Shown one piece after another: positions 16,560 through 25,715 of a DNA stretch of 64,000 bases. Below the pieces are notes generated by a model. The model saw only the letters and a program-made list of their open reading frames with translations, did not search any database and was not told where the DNA came from. The DNA is taken from assembly GCF_900177725.1 (NCBI RefSeq), contig NZ_FXAT01000003.1, forward strand, positions 372,001-436,000. The letters are read 5' to 3'. Position numbers and translations under genes: made by a program. Origin of the DNA: Paraburkholderia susongensis. GTDB taxonomy: Bacteria > Pseudomonadota > Gammaproteobacteria > Burkholderiales > Burkholderiaceae. Numbering within the stretch: the stretch's first letter is position 1; each line of letters begins with the position of its first letter.

Positions 16560-17483
16560 GTGACCTCCGCCGCCCCGATCGCCGCCTACCTGTCGCATCT
16601 CGAACACGAGCGGCGGCTGTCGGCGCACACGCTGCGCGGCTACACGCACGAACTCGCGGAACTCGAGCTGCTCGCCAAAGGCCGGCCGCTCGAAAGCCTT
16701 ACCGCGGTCGACATTCGCGGCGCCGTCGCCCGTGCGCACGCGGGCGGCCTGACGGCGCGCTCGATCGGCCACCGGTTGTCGGCGTGGCGCGCGTTTTATC
16801 GCTGGCTCGCCGGCCGCGTCGATCTGCCGGCCAATCCGGTTGCGGCCGTGCGCGCGCCGAAGCAGGCCAAAACGCTGCCCAAGGCGCTCTCCGTCGACGA
16901 CGCCGCGCGCCTGATGAACAATCCGCCCACCGCCTCGCCCGAAGGCTTGCGCGATCACGCGATGCTCGAACTGTTCTACTCGTCCGGCTTGCGGCTCGCG
17001 GAGCTGGTCGGTCTCGACGTGCGTTTCGCCGACGCCGACGGCTACCGTTCCGCCGGCTGGCTCAAGCTCGATTCCGCCGAAGTCGAAGTGCTCGGCAAAG
17101 GCAACCGGCGCCGCGTCGTGCCGGTCGGCAGCAAGGCGGTGGAAGCGCTGAACGCGTGGCTCGCGGTGCGCGACCAGATGGTGAAGCACGATCCCCATCC
17201 GCTCTTTCTGTCGGCGCGCGGCAAGCGACTCTCGCCGAACGTCGTACGCGAGCGCGTGAAACGCGCGGCGCTCGTCGCCGGGATTCCGGCCAATGTGCAT
17301 CCGCACGTGCTGCGGCATTCGTTCGCGACGCACGTGCTGCAGTCGAGCGGCGATCTGCGCGCGGTGCAGGAACTGCTCGGCCACGCGAGCATCACCGCGA
17401 CGCAGGTTTATACGGCGCTCGATTTCCAGCACCTCGCCCATGTCTACGACAGCGCGCATCCGCGCGCCAGAAAACGCAACTGA
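16560..17483 (+). CDS. xerC: Site-specific tyrosine recombinase XerC
   Basis: Works with XerD at dif to resolve chromosome dimers. The protein has 307 residues. The N-terminal SAM-like core-binding domain (YLSHLEHERRLSAHTLRGYTHEL) precedes the catalytic domain. The catalytic residues are visible: Arg in SGLRLAELVGLD, His-x-x-Arg in HPHVLRHSFATH, His in LGHASITATQ and the nucleophile Tyr in QVYTAL. The start is GTG at 16560, by alignment with the family. Its place after dapF and DUF484 distinguishes it from a phage integrase. Confidence 0.94.
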   Translation: MTSAAPIAAYLSHLEHERRLSAHTLRGYTHELAELELLAKGRPLESLTAVDIRGAVARAHAGGLTARSIGHRLSAWRAFYRWLAGRVDLPANPVAAVRAPKQAKTLPKALSVDDAARLMNNPPTASPEGLRDHAMLELFYSSGLRLAELVGLDVRFADADGYRSAGWLKLDSAEVEVLGKGNRRRVVPVGSKAVEALNAWLAVRDQMVKHDPHPLFLSARGKRLSPNVVRERVKRAALVAGIPANVHPHVLRHSFATHVLQSSGDLRAVQELLGHASITATQVYTALDFQHLAHVYDSAHPRARKRN

Positions 17484-17598
17484 GAACACGACGGACAACG
17501 CGACCGCGCGCCGCCCGCCGCGGCGCGCAGTCCTCGCCTTTGCTTCACTCGCCGCGCCGGGCTTGCCCCGCGGCCCATTGCTCCCGCTGACAATCCCG

Positions 17599-18801
17599 AT
17601 GAATATCGTTACGCTCAAACCGTCGAAAGAAAAATCGCTGCTGCGCCGCCATCCGTGGGTCTATGCCAACGCGATCGAGCACGTCGACGGCCACCCGGCG
17701 CCGGGCACCACCGTGCTCGTACGCGCGCGCGACGGCCGCTTTCTCGCGCGCGCCGCGTATAGCCCGCACTCGCAGATTCGCGCACGCGTGTGGAGCTTCG
17801 ACGAAGCCGAGCCGATCGATCACGCGTTCTTCAAGCGCCGCGTGCAGCACGCGCTCGCGCATCGTCAGTCGATGGTGCGCGACACCGGCGCGGTGCGGCT
17901 GATTTTCGGCGAAGCGGACGGCTTACCCGGCCTGATCGTCGATCACTACGTCGCCGAGGACGCAGGCCAGCGCAGCCAGCTCGTGTGCCAGTTCATGGCC
18001 GCGGGCGTCGAGGCGTGGAAGGAGGCGATCGTCGCGGCGCTCGTCGGCGCGACCGGCTGCCCGAACGTCTACGAGCGCTCGGACGTGTCGATCCGCCAGA
18101 AGGAAGGGCTCGAGCAGATCACCGGCGTGCTGGCGGGCGAGCCGCCGTCGGACAAGCTGATCGCGAGCGAAAATGGCGTGCGTTATCACGTCGACGTGCG
18201 CAACGGTCACAAGACCGGCTTCTACGTCGATCAGCGCGACAACCGCCTGCTCCTGCAGCAGCTCGCGCAGGACCGCGACGTGCTGAACTGCTTCTGCTAC
18301 ACCGGCGGCTTTTCGCTGGCGGCGTTGAAGGGCGGCGCGAGGCGCGTGGTGTCGGTCGATTCGTCGGGCGAAGCGCTCGCGCTTGCGCAGCAGAACGTGG
18401 CGGCCAACGGCTTCGACGCCGAACGCGCGACCTGGCTCGACGCCGACGCGTTCAAAACACTGCGCCGCCTCTATGACGAGGGCGAGCGCTTCGACCTGAT
18501 CGTGCTCGATCCGCCGAAATTCGCGCCGTCGCGCGAGCATGTGGACCGCGCGTCGCGCGCGTACAAGGACATCAACCTGACCGGCCTCAAACTGCTGCGC
18601 CCGGGCGGGTTGCTGTTCACCTACTCGTGCTCGGGCGCGATCGATTCCGAGCTGTTCCAGAAGATCGTCTCCAGCGCGGCCGCCGACGCGCGCGTCGATG
18701 CGCGCATTCTGAAGCGGCTCGGCGCGGGCGTCGATCATCCGCTGCTGACCGCTTTCCCCGAAGGCGAATACCTGAAAGGGCTGCTGTTGCAAATCGCCTG
18801 A
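17599..18801 (+). CDS. rlmI: 23S rRNA cytosine methyltransferase, RlmI type
   Basis: SAM-dependent RNA methyltransferase. An N-terminal PUA domain (VTLKPSKEKSLLRRHPWVY) binds RNA. A central beta-hairpin region leads to the Rossmann core with NCFCYTGGFSLAALKGG (SAM-binding motif I), VDSSGEAL and the catalytic-loop motif VLDPPKFAPSR. The family's Cys follows in TYSCSGAID. The 400 residues are close to E. coli RlmI (396), which makes m5C1962 in 23S rRNA. I chose ATG at 17599 because the open frame upstream overlaps xerC and lacks the PUA pattern. Target identity is inferred from the family. Confidence 0.88.
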   Translation: MNIVTLKPSKEKSLLRRHPWVYANAIEHVDGHPAPGTTVLVRARDGRFLARAAYSPHSQIRARVWSFDEAEPIDHAFFKRRVQHALAHRQSMVRDTGAVRLIFGEADGLPGLIVDHYVAEDAGQRSQLVCQFMAAGVEAWKEAIVAALVGATGCPNVYERSDVSIRQKEGLEQITGVLAGEPPSDKLIASENGVRYHVDVRNGHKTGFYVDQRDNRLLLQQLAQDRDVLNCFCYTGGFSLAALKGGARRVVSVDSSGEALALAQQNVAANGFDAERATWLDADAFKTLRRLYDEGERFDLIVLDPPKFAPSREHVDRASRAYKDINLTGLKLLRPGGLLFTYSCSGAIDSELFQKIVSSAAADARVDARILKRLGAGVDHPLLTAFPEGEYLKGLLLQIA

Positions 18802-18984
18802 TCGCCCTTATTTGGGAGCGATTGCACGTGCCGGCGGTAGCGGCGGCGGGCATTGGCGGCCGTGCAGGCCATGGCAGCGGCGGCCATGACCGCATACGCC
18901 TGCGCCCGCCTGGCAAATATGTTTCAATAACCGGCTAGACGGGCTGCGCGCCATCCGGCTGCGGCGCCCGGCCTAACGCATTCG

Positions 18985-19001
18985 GCTAGCCCCGGGCTAG
19001 C
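18985..19001. repeat. 17-bp palindrome upstream of the CobW gene
   Basis: GCTAGCCC-C-GGGCTAGC is a perfect 8-bp inverted repeat about a central base, 40 bp before the ATG. It is a possible operator. It does not resemble the AT-rich Zur box. Confidence 0.5.
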
Positions 19002-19041
19002 GTTCGATCACGCACCGTTTCACGACTTACAGGCGACCCAC

Positions 19042-20148
19042 ATGATTCCAGTCACCATCCTGACCGGCTTTCTCGGCAGCGGCAAAACCACCCTGCTCAA
19101 GCGCATCCTGAACGAAAAGCACGGCATGAAGATCGCCGTCATCGAGAACGAGTTCGGCGAAGAGAACATCGACAACGAGATCCTCGTGCAGGACACCGCC
19201 GAGCAGATCATCCAGATGAGCAACGGCTGCATCTGCTGCACGATCCGCGGCGACCTGTCGCGCGTGCTCAACGATCTGGCCGCGAAGAAGCAGGCGGGCG
19301 AAGTGGACTTCGACCGCGTCGTGATCGAAACCACCGGCCTCGCGAATCCGGGCCCGGTCGCGCAAACCTTCTTCATGGACGACCAGATCGCGAGCGAATT
19401 CCTGCTCGACGCGATCATTACGCTCGTCGACGCGAAGCACGCGAATCACCAGCTCGACGAGCACGAAGTGGTGCAGCGCCAGGTCGGCTTCGCGGACCGC
19501 CTGTTCATCACGAAGGCCGATCTCGTCGACGAGAATCACGTGGCCGATCTGCGCCACCGTCTGTTGCACATGAACCCGAAGGCGGCGATCAAGGTCGTCA
19601 ATTTCGGCGAAGCGGACATCAAGGAAATCTTCGATCTGCGCGGCTTCAACCTCAATTCGAAGCTCGAAATCGATCCGGACTTCCTCGCCGAAGACGAGCA
19701 CGCGCACAACCACGCGCATGCGCACGACGAGCACGGCCACACGCACGCCGATCATGACCACGATCACGACCACGCCAACTGCGATCACGATCACGGCCAT
19801 TGCGACCACGAAGGCCACGATCACGCGCATCACCACCATGCGCACCACGACGACAAGATCAAGTCGTTCGTGTATCGCAGCGACCGTCCGTTCGATCCGA
19901 ACAAGCTCGAAGACTTCCTTGGCGGCATTCTGCAGATCTACGGCGAGCATCTGCTGCGCTACAAGGGCGTGCTGTACATGAAGGGCGTCGATCGCAAGGT
20001 CGTATTCCAGGGCGTGCACCAGATGATGGGCAGCGATCTCGCCGCGAAGTGGCAACCCGCTGAGAAGAAGACCAACAAGATGGTGTTCATCGGCATCGAA
20101 CTGCCGCAGGATCTCATCACCGACGGTCTCGACGCCTGTCTCGCCTGA
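19042..20148 (+). CDS. CobW/COG0523 family metal-chaperone GTPase, His-rich
   Basis: P-loop GTPase of the CobW/COG0523 group, proposed to deliver metal (often zinc) to client proteins. Visible are Walker A GFLGSGKT (residues 9-16), the metal-binding CxCC motif at Cys63/Cys65/Cys66 (NGCICCTIRGDL), the G-domain motif TKADLVD, and the C-terminal CobW domain. Between them, residues about 219-270 form a His/Asp-rich stretch with 24 histidines and two cysteines, a likely metal buffer. It has 368 residues and precedes dksA on the same strand, separated by about 690 bp. No Zur-like site is evident. Confidence 0.9.
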   Translation: MIPVTILTGFLGSGKTTLLKRILNEKHGMKIAVIENEFGEENIDNEILVQDTAEQIIQMSNGCICCTIRGDLSRVLNDLAAKKQAGEVDFDRVVIETTGLANPGPVAQTFFMDDQIASEFLLDAIITLVDAKHANHQLDEHEVVQRQVGFADRLFITKADLVDENHVADLRHRLLHMNPKAAIKVVNFGEADIKEIFDLRGFNLNSKLEIDPDFLAEDEHAHNHAHAHDEHGHTHADHDHDHDHANCDHDHGHCDHEGHDHAHHHHAHHDDKIKSFVYRSDRPFDPNKLEDFLGGILQIYGEHLLRYKGVLYMKGVDRKVVFQGVHQMMGSDLAAKWQPAEKKTNKMVFIGIELPQDLITDGLDACLA

Positions 20149-20839
20149 GCGGCCGCGCCGCTCCTCCACCAGCCGGCAAGGTACACGGCATGCCGCGAAA
20201 TGCGCGTGGCATGCCGCGCTACTGCTAACACGCCCGAAGCGCCTGCCGCTGCCGCCTGCCGCCAGTCGCGCGGGCGTCAATCCTCTGCTGAAAGTGCGAC
20301 GAGGCGGCCGGAAGGCCATCCGAAAGCCGGTTGTATGAAAAGCGCGTGAAAACCCTGCTGTATCAAACAGCGCACGACCATCGCTTTTTAGCCCTGTGCG
20401 CGCTATATTTTCGGGATATCAATGCGCCGCAGGCAGATTTTCGGCAGTTGCGGTGGCTGATTGTGATTCAGTTACAATACGTGCCCACTGGAGAATGAGA
20501 ACGAATTGCCCGGTCGCGCGTATCCCGCGACGGGCCAGAAACGGCGCCGGAAAATCTTGTCCGGGGACACGCCGAAAACGCCGGCGGCATGGCCTGAAAG
20601 GGCCCGCGCCTGTCGGCAAACAATGCCTCAGGAGCATCTGAGAATCGGTTTCCAGAGGAGTTCGGCCCCGCATCGGCGTAGACAGCAACGCCCGGCGTGG
20701 GGGCGCCAGGCGCTTCGGCGTCACGACAGTCCACCGTTCGTGGCCACCCTGCGCTGCGCGTCCGCGCGACGCCTTTGCGGGCAATACGAAAGTGCGGGCA
20801 CTTGTAAGAGTTTTGCCTCACATTGAAGAAGTAAGCCAG
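20149..20839. other. Long intergenic region before dksA
   Basis: About 690 bp without a convincing gene. Just after the CobW stop lies a hairpin-prone stretch with repeated GGCATGCC palindromes (about 20185-20218). A possible dksA promoter is TTGCGG (20448-20453) and TACAAT (20473-20478), but the spacing is 19 bp. That would give a leader of about 350 nt, long enough to hold unrecognised regulatory RNA. Confidence 0.4.
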
Positions 20840-21259
20840 ATGACGACGAAACGACTCTTGACCGAAGCCGAAATCCTGAAGATGAGCGACAAGGATTACA
20901 TGAATGAGGATCAGCTCGCCTTCTTCAAGAACAGGCTCGAACAGTTGCAGGCGGACATTCTCCGCAATGCCGGCCAGACGACCGAGAACCTGCGCGAAAC
21001 GGTCATCGTGCCGGACCCGGCCGACCGCGCAACGATCGAGGAAGAGCATGCGCTCGAACTGCGCACGCGCGACCGCGAACGCAAGCTGCTGAAGAAGGTG
21101 CAGCAGTCGATCGCGCGCATCGAGGCGGGTGACTACGGCTGGTGCGAAGAAACCGGTGAGCCGATCGGCATTCCGCGTCTGCTCGCGCGGCCCACGGCCA
21201 CGCTGTCGCTCGAAGCACAGGAGCGCCGCGAACTGCGCCAGAAGCTGTTCGGCGACTGA
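20840..21259 (+). CDS. dksA: RNA polymerase-binding transcription factor DksA (cysteine-poor)
   Basis: Binds the RNA polymerase secondary channel and, with ppGpp, adjusts rRNA and amino-acid promoters. It has 139 residues. The coiled coil carries the functional tip residues Asp59, Asp62 and Ala64 (DPADRA). The zinc-finger region keeps only Cys102; the other three cysteines of the E. coli finger are Thr105, Ser123 and Ala126. This places it with DksA forms that fold without zinc. I chose the ATG at 20840 (MTTKRLLTEAEILKM) by family start. The position after the CobW gene recalls zinc-sparing gene sets, but this could simply be the housekeeping DksA of the lineage. Confidence 0.92.
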   Translation: MTTKRLLTEAEILKMSDKDYMNEDQLAFFKNRLEQLQADILRNAGQTTENLRETVIVPDPADRATIEEEHALELRTRDRERKLLKKVQQSIARIEAGDYGWCEETGEPIGIPRLLARPTATLSLEAQERRELRQKLFGD

Positions 21260-21312
21260 CCGCCGGCGGCGCGGGCTTCGGCCCCGCGCCCTTCAACGCT
21301 GCTTCGTCGAGA

Positions 21313-21343
21313 GGCGCACGGTGAGCCGTGCGCCTTTTCTTTT
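21313..21343 (+). terminator. Rho-independent terminator of dksA
   Basis: Stem GGCGCACG/CGTGCGCC (21313-21320 and 21327-21334) with loop GTGAGC, followed by TTTTCTTTT. It lies about 55 bp after the dksA stop. Confidence 0.88.
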
Positions 21344-21608
21344 GGTGTCGTCGGCTCCGTGTCATCGTTCGTGAGCGTTTGCGGGCCCTGCTGCGGGCCC
21401 GGTCGTGCGCTCCGCTGCGCGCGTTCATTGCGAAGTTTCGTCGCGCATTCTTTTCCCGTGCCCGATTCGCACGTTCCCTCGCACGCTTTCTCGCTCCCCT
21501 TTTTTGCACGACGCCGGCGCACGCGCCGCTGTGCCGCCGCGCCGCCCCCGCCCTTTCCCTCGCCGCGCGCCGGACACCCTGTTTTTCGTCCTATGCCTTT
21601 CGGCGGAT
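21344..21608. other. Intergenic region before the hslVU promoter
   Basis: Pyrimidine-rich on the plus strand, with short open frames but no ribosome binding sites or protein features. I see no gene. Confidence 0.5.
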
Positions 21609-21636
21609 CTTGATATGACCGCGCACGCCCTAAAAT
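21609..21636 (+). promoter_or_regulatory. Candidate heat-shock promoter for hslVU
   Basis: CTTGAT (21609-21614) resembles the sigma32 -35 CTTGAA, and CCCTAAAAT ending at 21636 is a partial match to the sigma32 -10. The same bases can be read as a sigma70 pair, TTGATA and TAAAAT, with a short 15-bp spacer. Heat-shock control of hslVU is established in E. coli; here it is inferred. Confidence 0.4.
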
Positions 21637-21750
21637 ACATCCGACATGCGCTGCGAGCGCGCCAACAACTGGTGCGCCGTCCGCTGACAGGATTCATGCG
21701 GTAGCGCACCGCGCTATCGCGTCCTACCCGTTTTGCAAAGAGGAACGCAT

Positions 21751-22287
21751 ATGGAGCAATTTCACGGCACGACGATCGTTTCCGTGCGCCGCGGCAACAA
21801 GGTCGCGCTCGGCGGCGACGGCCAGGTGACCCTCGGCAACATCGTCATGAAAGGCGGGGCGAAGAAGGTCCGGCGCATCTACAACGGCAAGGTGCTGGTC
21901 GGCTTCGCCGGCGGCACGGCCGACGCCTTCTCGCTGCTCGACCGCTTCGAGGCGAAGCTGGAAAAACATCAGGGCAATCTCACGCGCTCGGCGGTCGAGC
22001 TCGCGAAAGACTGGCGCACCGACCGCATGCTGCGCCGCCTCGAAGCGATGCTGATCGCGGCTGACGCCACCACCACGCTCGTCATCACCGGCAACGGCGA
22101 CGTGCTCGACCCCGAAGGCGGCATCTGCGCAATCGGCTCGGGCGGCGCCTATGCGCAGGCGGCCGCGAAAGCGCTTGCCGACAACACTGAACTCTCGCCG
22201 CGCGAAATCGTGGAGAAGTCGCTCGAAATTGCCGGCGACATGTGCATCTACACGAACCACAACCGCGTCATTGAGACGATCGAGTAA
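21751..22287 (+). CDS. hslV: ATP-dependent protease proteolytic subunit HslV
   Basis: Threonine-protease core of the HslVU complex that degrades misfolded and regulatory proteins. It has 178 residues. The N-terminus MEQFHG is removed to expose the catalytic Thr of TTIVSVRR. The motif [12 protein letters not shown] and the end [10 protein letters not shown] are standard. ATG at 21751 is preceded by AGAGGA; an in-frame start 18 bp earlier is less well placed. hslU follows after 9 bp. Confidence 0.96.
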   Translation: MEQFHGTTIVSVRRGNKVALGGDGQVTLGNIVMKGGAKKVRRIYNGKVLVGFAGGTADAFSLLDRFEAKLEKHQGNLTRSAVELAKDWRTDRMLRRLEAMLIAADATTTLVITGNGDVLDPEGGICAIGSGGAYAQAAAKALADNTELSPREIVEKSLEIAGDMCIYTNHNRVIETIE

Positions 22288-22296
22288 GGACCCACG

Positions 22297-23643
22297 ATGA
22301 GCACCATGACCCCTGCCGAGATCGTCTCCGAACTCGACAAACACATCATCGGCCAAGGCCGCGCGAAAAAAGCCGTGGCCGTCGCGCTGCGCAACCGCTG
22401 GCGCCGTCAGCAGGTCGCGGAGCCGCTGCGCCAGGAAATCACGCCGAAGAACATTCTGATGATCGGACCGACCGGTGTCGGCAAGACCGAAATCGCGCGG
22501 CGTCTCGCGAAGCTCGCCGACGCGCCGTTCATCAAGATCGAAGCAACCAAATTCACCGAAGTCGGCTACGTGGGCCGCGACGTCGACAGCATCGTGCGCG
22601 ATCTGATCGAGATTTCGGTCAAGCAGACGCGTGAAACGGAAATGCGCAAAGTGCGGACCAAGGCGGGCGATCTCGCCGAAGACCGCATCCTCGACATCCT
22701 GCTGCCGACCGCGCGCCCGGTCGGCTTCGGTTCGAGCTCGAGCGCCACGGACACCGCCGACGAAGGCGGCACCACGCGTCAAACGTTCCGCAAGCGCTTG
22801 CGCGAAGGCACGCTCGACGACAAGGAAATCGAACTCGACGTCGAACAGCCGCAGGTCGGCATGGACATCATGGGGCCGCCGGGCATGGAAGACATGACCG
22901 AGCAGATTCGCTCGATGTTCGCCAACATCGGCGGAGGCAAGAAAACGCGCCGCAAGATGAAGGTGAAGGAAGCGCTCAAGGTGCTCACCGACGAAGAAGC
23001 CGGCAAGATGCTGAACGACGAGGAAGTGAAAGCCAAGGCGGTGCAAAACGTCGAGCAGAACGGCATCGTGTTTCTCGACGAGATCGACAAGATCGCGTCG
23101 CGCAGCGAAGCCGGTGGCGGCGAGGTATCGCGTCAGGGTGTGCAGCGCGATCTGCTGCCGCTCGTCGAAGGCACGACGATCAACACCAAGTACGGCATGG
23201 TGAAGACCGACCACATTCTGTTCATCGCGAGCGGTGCGTTCCATCTCGCGAAGCCGAGCGATCTGATTCCTGAATTGCAGGGGCGTTTCCCGATTCGCGT
23301 CGAACTCGACTCGCTGTCGGTGAACGACTTCGAGTCGATCCTCGTGTCGACGGACGCGAGCCTCGTCAAGCAATACCAGGCACTGCTCGCCACCGAAGAC
23401 GTGCACCTCGAATTCGCCGCCGACGGCATCCGCCGTCTGGCCGAAATCGCGTACGCGGTGAACGAGAAGACCGAGAACATCGGCGCGCGGCGTCTTTATA
23501 CGGTCATCGAAAAGCTGCTCGAAGAAGTGTCGTTCTCGGCCGGCAATCATTCGGGCCGCACCGTGCAGATCGACGCGACGTATGTCGATCGCGCGCTCAA
23601 CGAAGTCGCGGAAGACGAGGATCTGTCGCGCTACGTGCTGTGA
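22297..23643 (+). CDS. hslU: ATP-dependent protease ATPase subunit HslU
   Basis: AAA+ unfoldase that feeds substrates into HslV. It has 448 residues. Walker A GPTGVGKT is at residues 57-64, Walker B is in [12 protein letters not shown], the pore motif appears in [10 protein letters not shown], and an intermediate I-domain with acidic and charged helices lies between. Sensor 2 ([17 protein letters not shown]) and the C-terminal tail LSRYVL that activates HslV are intact. It is coupled to hslV and ends before a strong terminator. Confidence 0.97.
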   Translation: MSTMTPAEIVSELDKHIIGQGRAKKAVAVALRNRWRRQQVAEPLRQEITPKNILMIGPTGVGKTEIARRLAKLADAPFIKIEATKFTEVGYVGRDVDSIVRDLIEISVKQTRETEMRKVRTKAGDLAEDRILDILLPTARPVGFGSSSSATDTADEGGTTRQTFRKRLREGTLDDKEIELDVEQPQVGMDIMGPPGMEDMTEQIRSMFANIGGGKKTRRKMKVKEALKVLTDEEAGKMLNDEEVKAKAVQNVEQNGIVFLDEIDKIASRSEAGGGEVSRQGVQRDLLPLVEGTTINTKYGMVKTDHILFIASGAFHLAKPSDLIPELQGRFPIRVELDSLSVNDFESILVSTDASLVKQYQALLATEDVHLEFAADGIRRLAEIAYAVNEKTENIGARRLYTVIEKLLEEVSFSAGNHSGRTVQIDATYVDRALNEVAEDEDLSRYVL

Positions 23644-23700
23644 TATGTGCCGTGATGCGTGCTGCGGTATGTACGGTGATACCGCTTCGCGCTGATGCAT

Positions 23701-23742
23701 GAAAAAAACGGGCTGCCCTTTACACAGGCAGCCCGTTCTGTT
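23701..23742. terminator. Bidirectional terminator between hslU and the RegA-type gene
   Basis: An 11-bp stem AACGGGCTGCC/GGCAGCCCGTT (23707-23717 and 23727-23737) with a 9-nt loop, flanked by A7 on the left and TCTGTTTT on the right. It serves the convergent hslU and response-regulator genes. Confidence 0.88.
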
Positions 23743-23806
23743 TTGTGCCGTTCAACACATGGCGGCGTCGCCTCGAACGGCCAGCGCCGCGCCAGGCGTT
23801 TGCAGC

Positions 23807-24349
23807 TTATTGCTTCACCGGCCGCTTCGCGAGCTTGCGCTGCAAGGTCCGCCGATGCATGTTCAACGCGCGCGCGGTGGCCGAAATATTGCCGCCGTTC
23901 TCGGCGAGCACGCGCTGAATATGCTCCCATTCGAGCCGCGCCACCGACAGCGGTTGAGGATGCTCGATCGCCTCTTCGGCCTGCAGTGCGCTCGCCTCGC
24001 TTTGCAACGCGGACAGAATCGTCTCGACATTGGCGGGCTTCGCGAGATAGTTGTCCGCGCCGTCCTTCACGGCCTGCACCGCCGTGGCGATGCTCGCGTA
24101 GCCGGTCAGCACCAGCATGCGCGCATCCGGTTGCAGATCGCGCAAGGGCGCCACGAGCGTGAGGCCGGAGTCGTTGCCGAGATGCAGATCCACGGTGATC
24201 TGGCTGAACTTCTGCTGATTCGCAAGCCGGATCGCCTCGTCCGCGTTGTGCGCTTCGCTCACGGTGTAGCCGCGCCGCGTCAACCCGCGGGCGAGGATGC
24301 CGGAGAACACTTCGTCGTCGTCGATCACCAGAAAATTCTTTTCGCTCAT
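23807..24349 (-). CDS. regA: RegA/PrrA/RoxR-type redox response regulator
   Basis: DNA-binding response regulator of 180 residues. The receiver domain shows the acidic pocket (VIDDDE), phospho-acceptor Asp54 (TVDLHLGNDSGL), Thr in LTGYAS and Lys in YLAKPAN. A short linker leads to a Fis-type helix-turn-helix (about residues 135-178: NISATARALNMHRRTLQRKL). The two-domain layout without an AAA+ module is the RegA/ActR/PrrA/RoxR class, which controls respiratory and redox genes. Its ATG overlaps the sensor gene's stop by 4 bp. The symbol follows Rhodobacter usage. Confidence 0.88.
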   Translation of the reverse strand: MSEKNFLVIDDDEVFSGILARGLTRRGYTVSEAHNADEAIRLANQQKFSQITVDLHLGNDSGLTLVAPLRDLQPDARMLVLTGYASIATAVQAVKDGADNYLAKPANVETILSALQSEASALQAEEAIEHPQPLSVARLEWEHIQRVLAENGGNISATARALNMHRRTLQRKLAKRPVKQ

Positions 24350-25659
24350 GCCTGTTTCTCCGTGTTGGATGGTGCGCCGCCTTGTGGGCTCGCTCCAGAA
24401 AATTTGCGCCCGGCCAGCGGCAGTCGCAGTACCGCACGCGTGCCGCGCGGCGTGGCCGCGCTGACATCGGTCAGCTCGATCGATCCCTTCAGACGCGCGG
24501 CCGCCGAAAACGCCAGATACAGGCCCACGCCGTGACCACCCTGCGTGCTGTTCACCGGCATCGCGCCGAGCGAGCCGCGCAGCGCGGCCGGAATGCCCGG
24601 CCCCGCGTCGCACACTTCGAACACGATCTGGTCGCCGCGCGCCGCGAGCGCGCAGGACAGCGTCACGTGATCGCGGCTTGCGCGCGCCGCGTTGTCGAGC
24701 AGGATCGTGAGTACCTGGCTGACGGCCACCGTATCGTCGAGGCTCACGTCGGCGGGCGGCGTGCCGATCCGCTCGAACTTCACGTGCGGATGACGCAGGC
24801 GCCACTGCTCGGCAAACGATTCGAGCCATTCGCCGACCGGCTGGTGGTTCGTCCTCGTCGACGCGCGGCTGCGCAGTCGCGCGAGCGCCGATGTGCAAAG
24901 CGTCATCTGCTGCTCGAGCAGTTCGAGATCGGCGCTGTAGGGCGCGAGTCCCGCGTCGGTACGCGCCGCGTCGCGCAATTCCTCGGACAACATCGCGATT
25001 GTAGATAGAGGCGTGCCGATTTCGTGAGCGACGGTGGCCGCCTGTACGCCGAGCGCGACCGCCCGTTCGTCGTGAAGCAAGCGCTGCTGCGCTTCTCCGA
25101 GCGCTGCGTCACGTAGCCGCAGCGCCCGCGACATGCGCGCGACGAACCACGCGATGAGCCCGACGCTCACCATGAAGTTGACCCACATGCCGGCGCGATA
25201 GTAATCGAACAGATTCGCGGGATTGTCGAGATTGAGCGGCACCGAATCGAAACCGAGCACCGCGTAGCAGGCGACCGCGAACGCGGCGAGCCAGGCCATC
25301 AGATGCCAGGGCAGCACGGCCGCGGCGATGGCGAGCGACGGCAGGTACAGCGAAACGAACGGATTGGTGGTGCCGCCGGAGAGGAACAGCAACGCGGACA
25401 ACGCGCCGAGATCGACCCATATCTGCCCGAACAGCTCCATGTTGGACTCGGGCCGCTGCTGCGAGACGCGCCACCACGTGAGCGCGTTGAACAGCACTTC
25501 GAGCGCGATCACGAGCAGCATCGCGGGCAACGGCAGATTCACGCCGATGAAGATCTGCACGAACGCAATCGTCAGCAGTTGACCGATGATCGCGAGGCTG
25601 CGCAGCCAGAACAGATGACCGAGATTGACCCGGCCGGTGTTGGTTATACGGTGCATCAT
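24346..25659 (-). CDS. regB: RegB/PrrB/RoxS-type redox sensor histidine kinase
   Basis: Membrane sensor of 437 residues with about six transmembrane segments (residues about 18-175). The RegB quinone-sensing heptapeptide GGxxNPF is present as GGTTNPF at 95-101. The H-box is VAHEIGTPLSTIAML with phospho-acceptor His212. Cys255 (MTLCTSALARL) sits where RegB has its redox-active cysteine. The ATPase domain shows LLDNAARAS, DAGPGIP and GHGVGLYL. In relatives, this kinase controls respiratory, cytochrome-oxidase and energy genes in response to the redox state of the quinone pool. It is co-transcribed with regA. Confidence 0.9.
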   Translation of the reverse strand: MMHRITNTGRVNLGHLFWLRSLAIIGQLLTIAFVQIFIGVNLPLPAMLLVIALEVLFNALTWWRVSQQRPESNMELFGQIWVDLGALSALLFLSGGTTNPFVSLYLPSLAIAAAVLPWHLMAWLAAFAVACYAVLGFDSVPLNLDNPANLFDYYRAGMWVNFMVSVGLIAWFVARMSRALRLRDAALGEAQQRLLHDERAVALGVQAATVAHEIGTPLSTIAMLSEELRDAARTDAGLAPYSADLELLEQQMTLCTSALARLRSRASTRTNHQPVGEWLESFAEQWRLRHPHVKFERIGTPPADVSLDDTVAVSQVLTILLDNAARASRDHVTLSCALAARGDQIVFEVCDAGPGIPAALRGSLGAMPVNSTQGGHGVGLYLAFSAAARLKGSIELTDVSAATPRGTRAVLRLPLAGRKFSGASPQGGAPSNTEKQA

Positions 25660-25715
25660 CCTAGTCTACCCGTTAGGACGGTTCCTACTGACTTCGCGGC
25701 CCGACTGCCGGTAAC

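Noticed and set aside
16560..17483. Phage integrase
   Set aside because: The dapF-DUF484 context and the sequence motifs identify the housekeeping XerC; no att repeats or phage genes are nearby.
19002..19041. Zur operator before the CobW gene
   Set aside because: No AT-rich palindrome of the Zur type is visible near the start; the GC-rich palindrome at 18985-19001 does not match.
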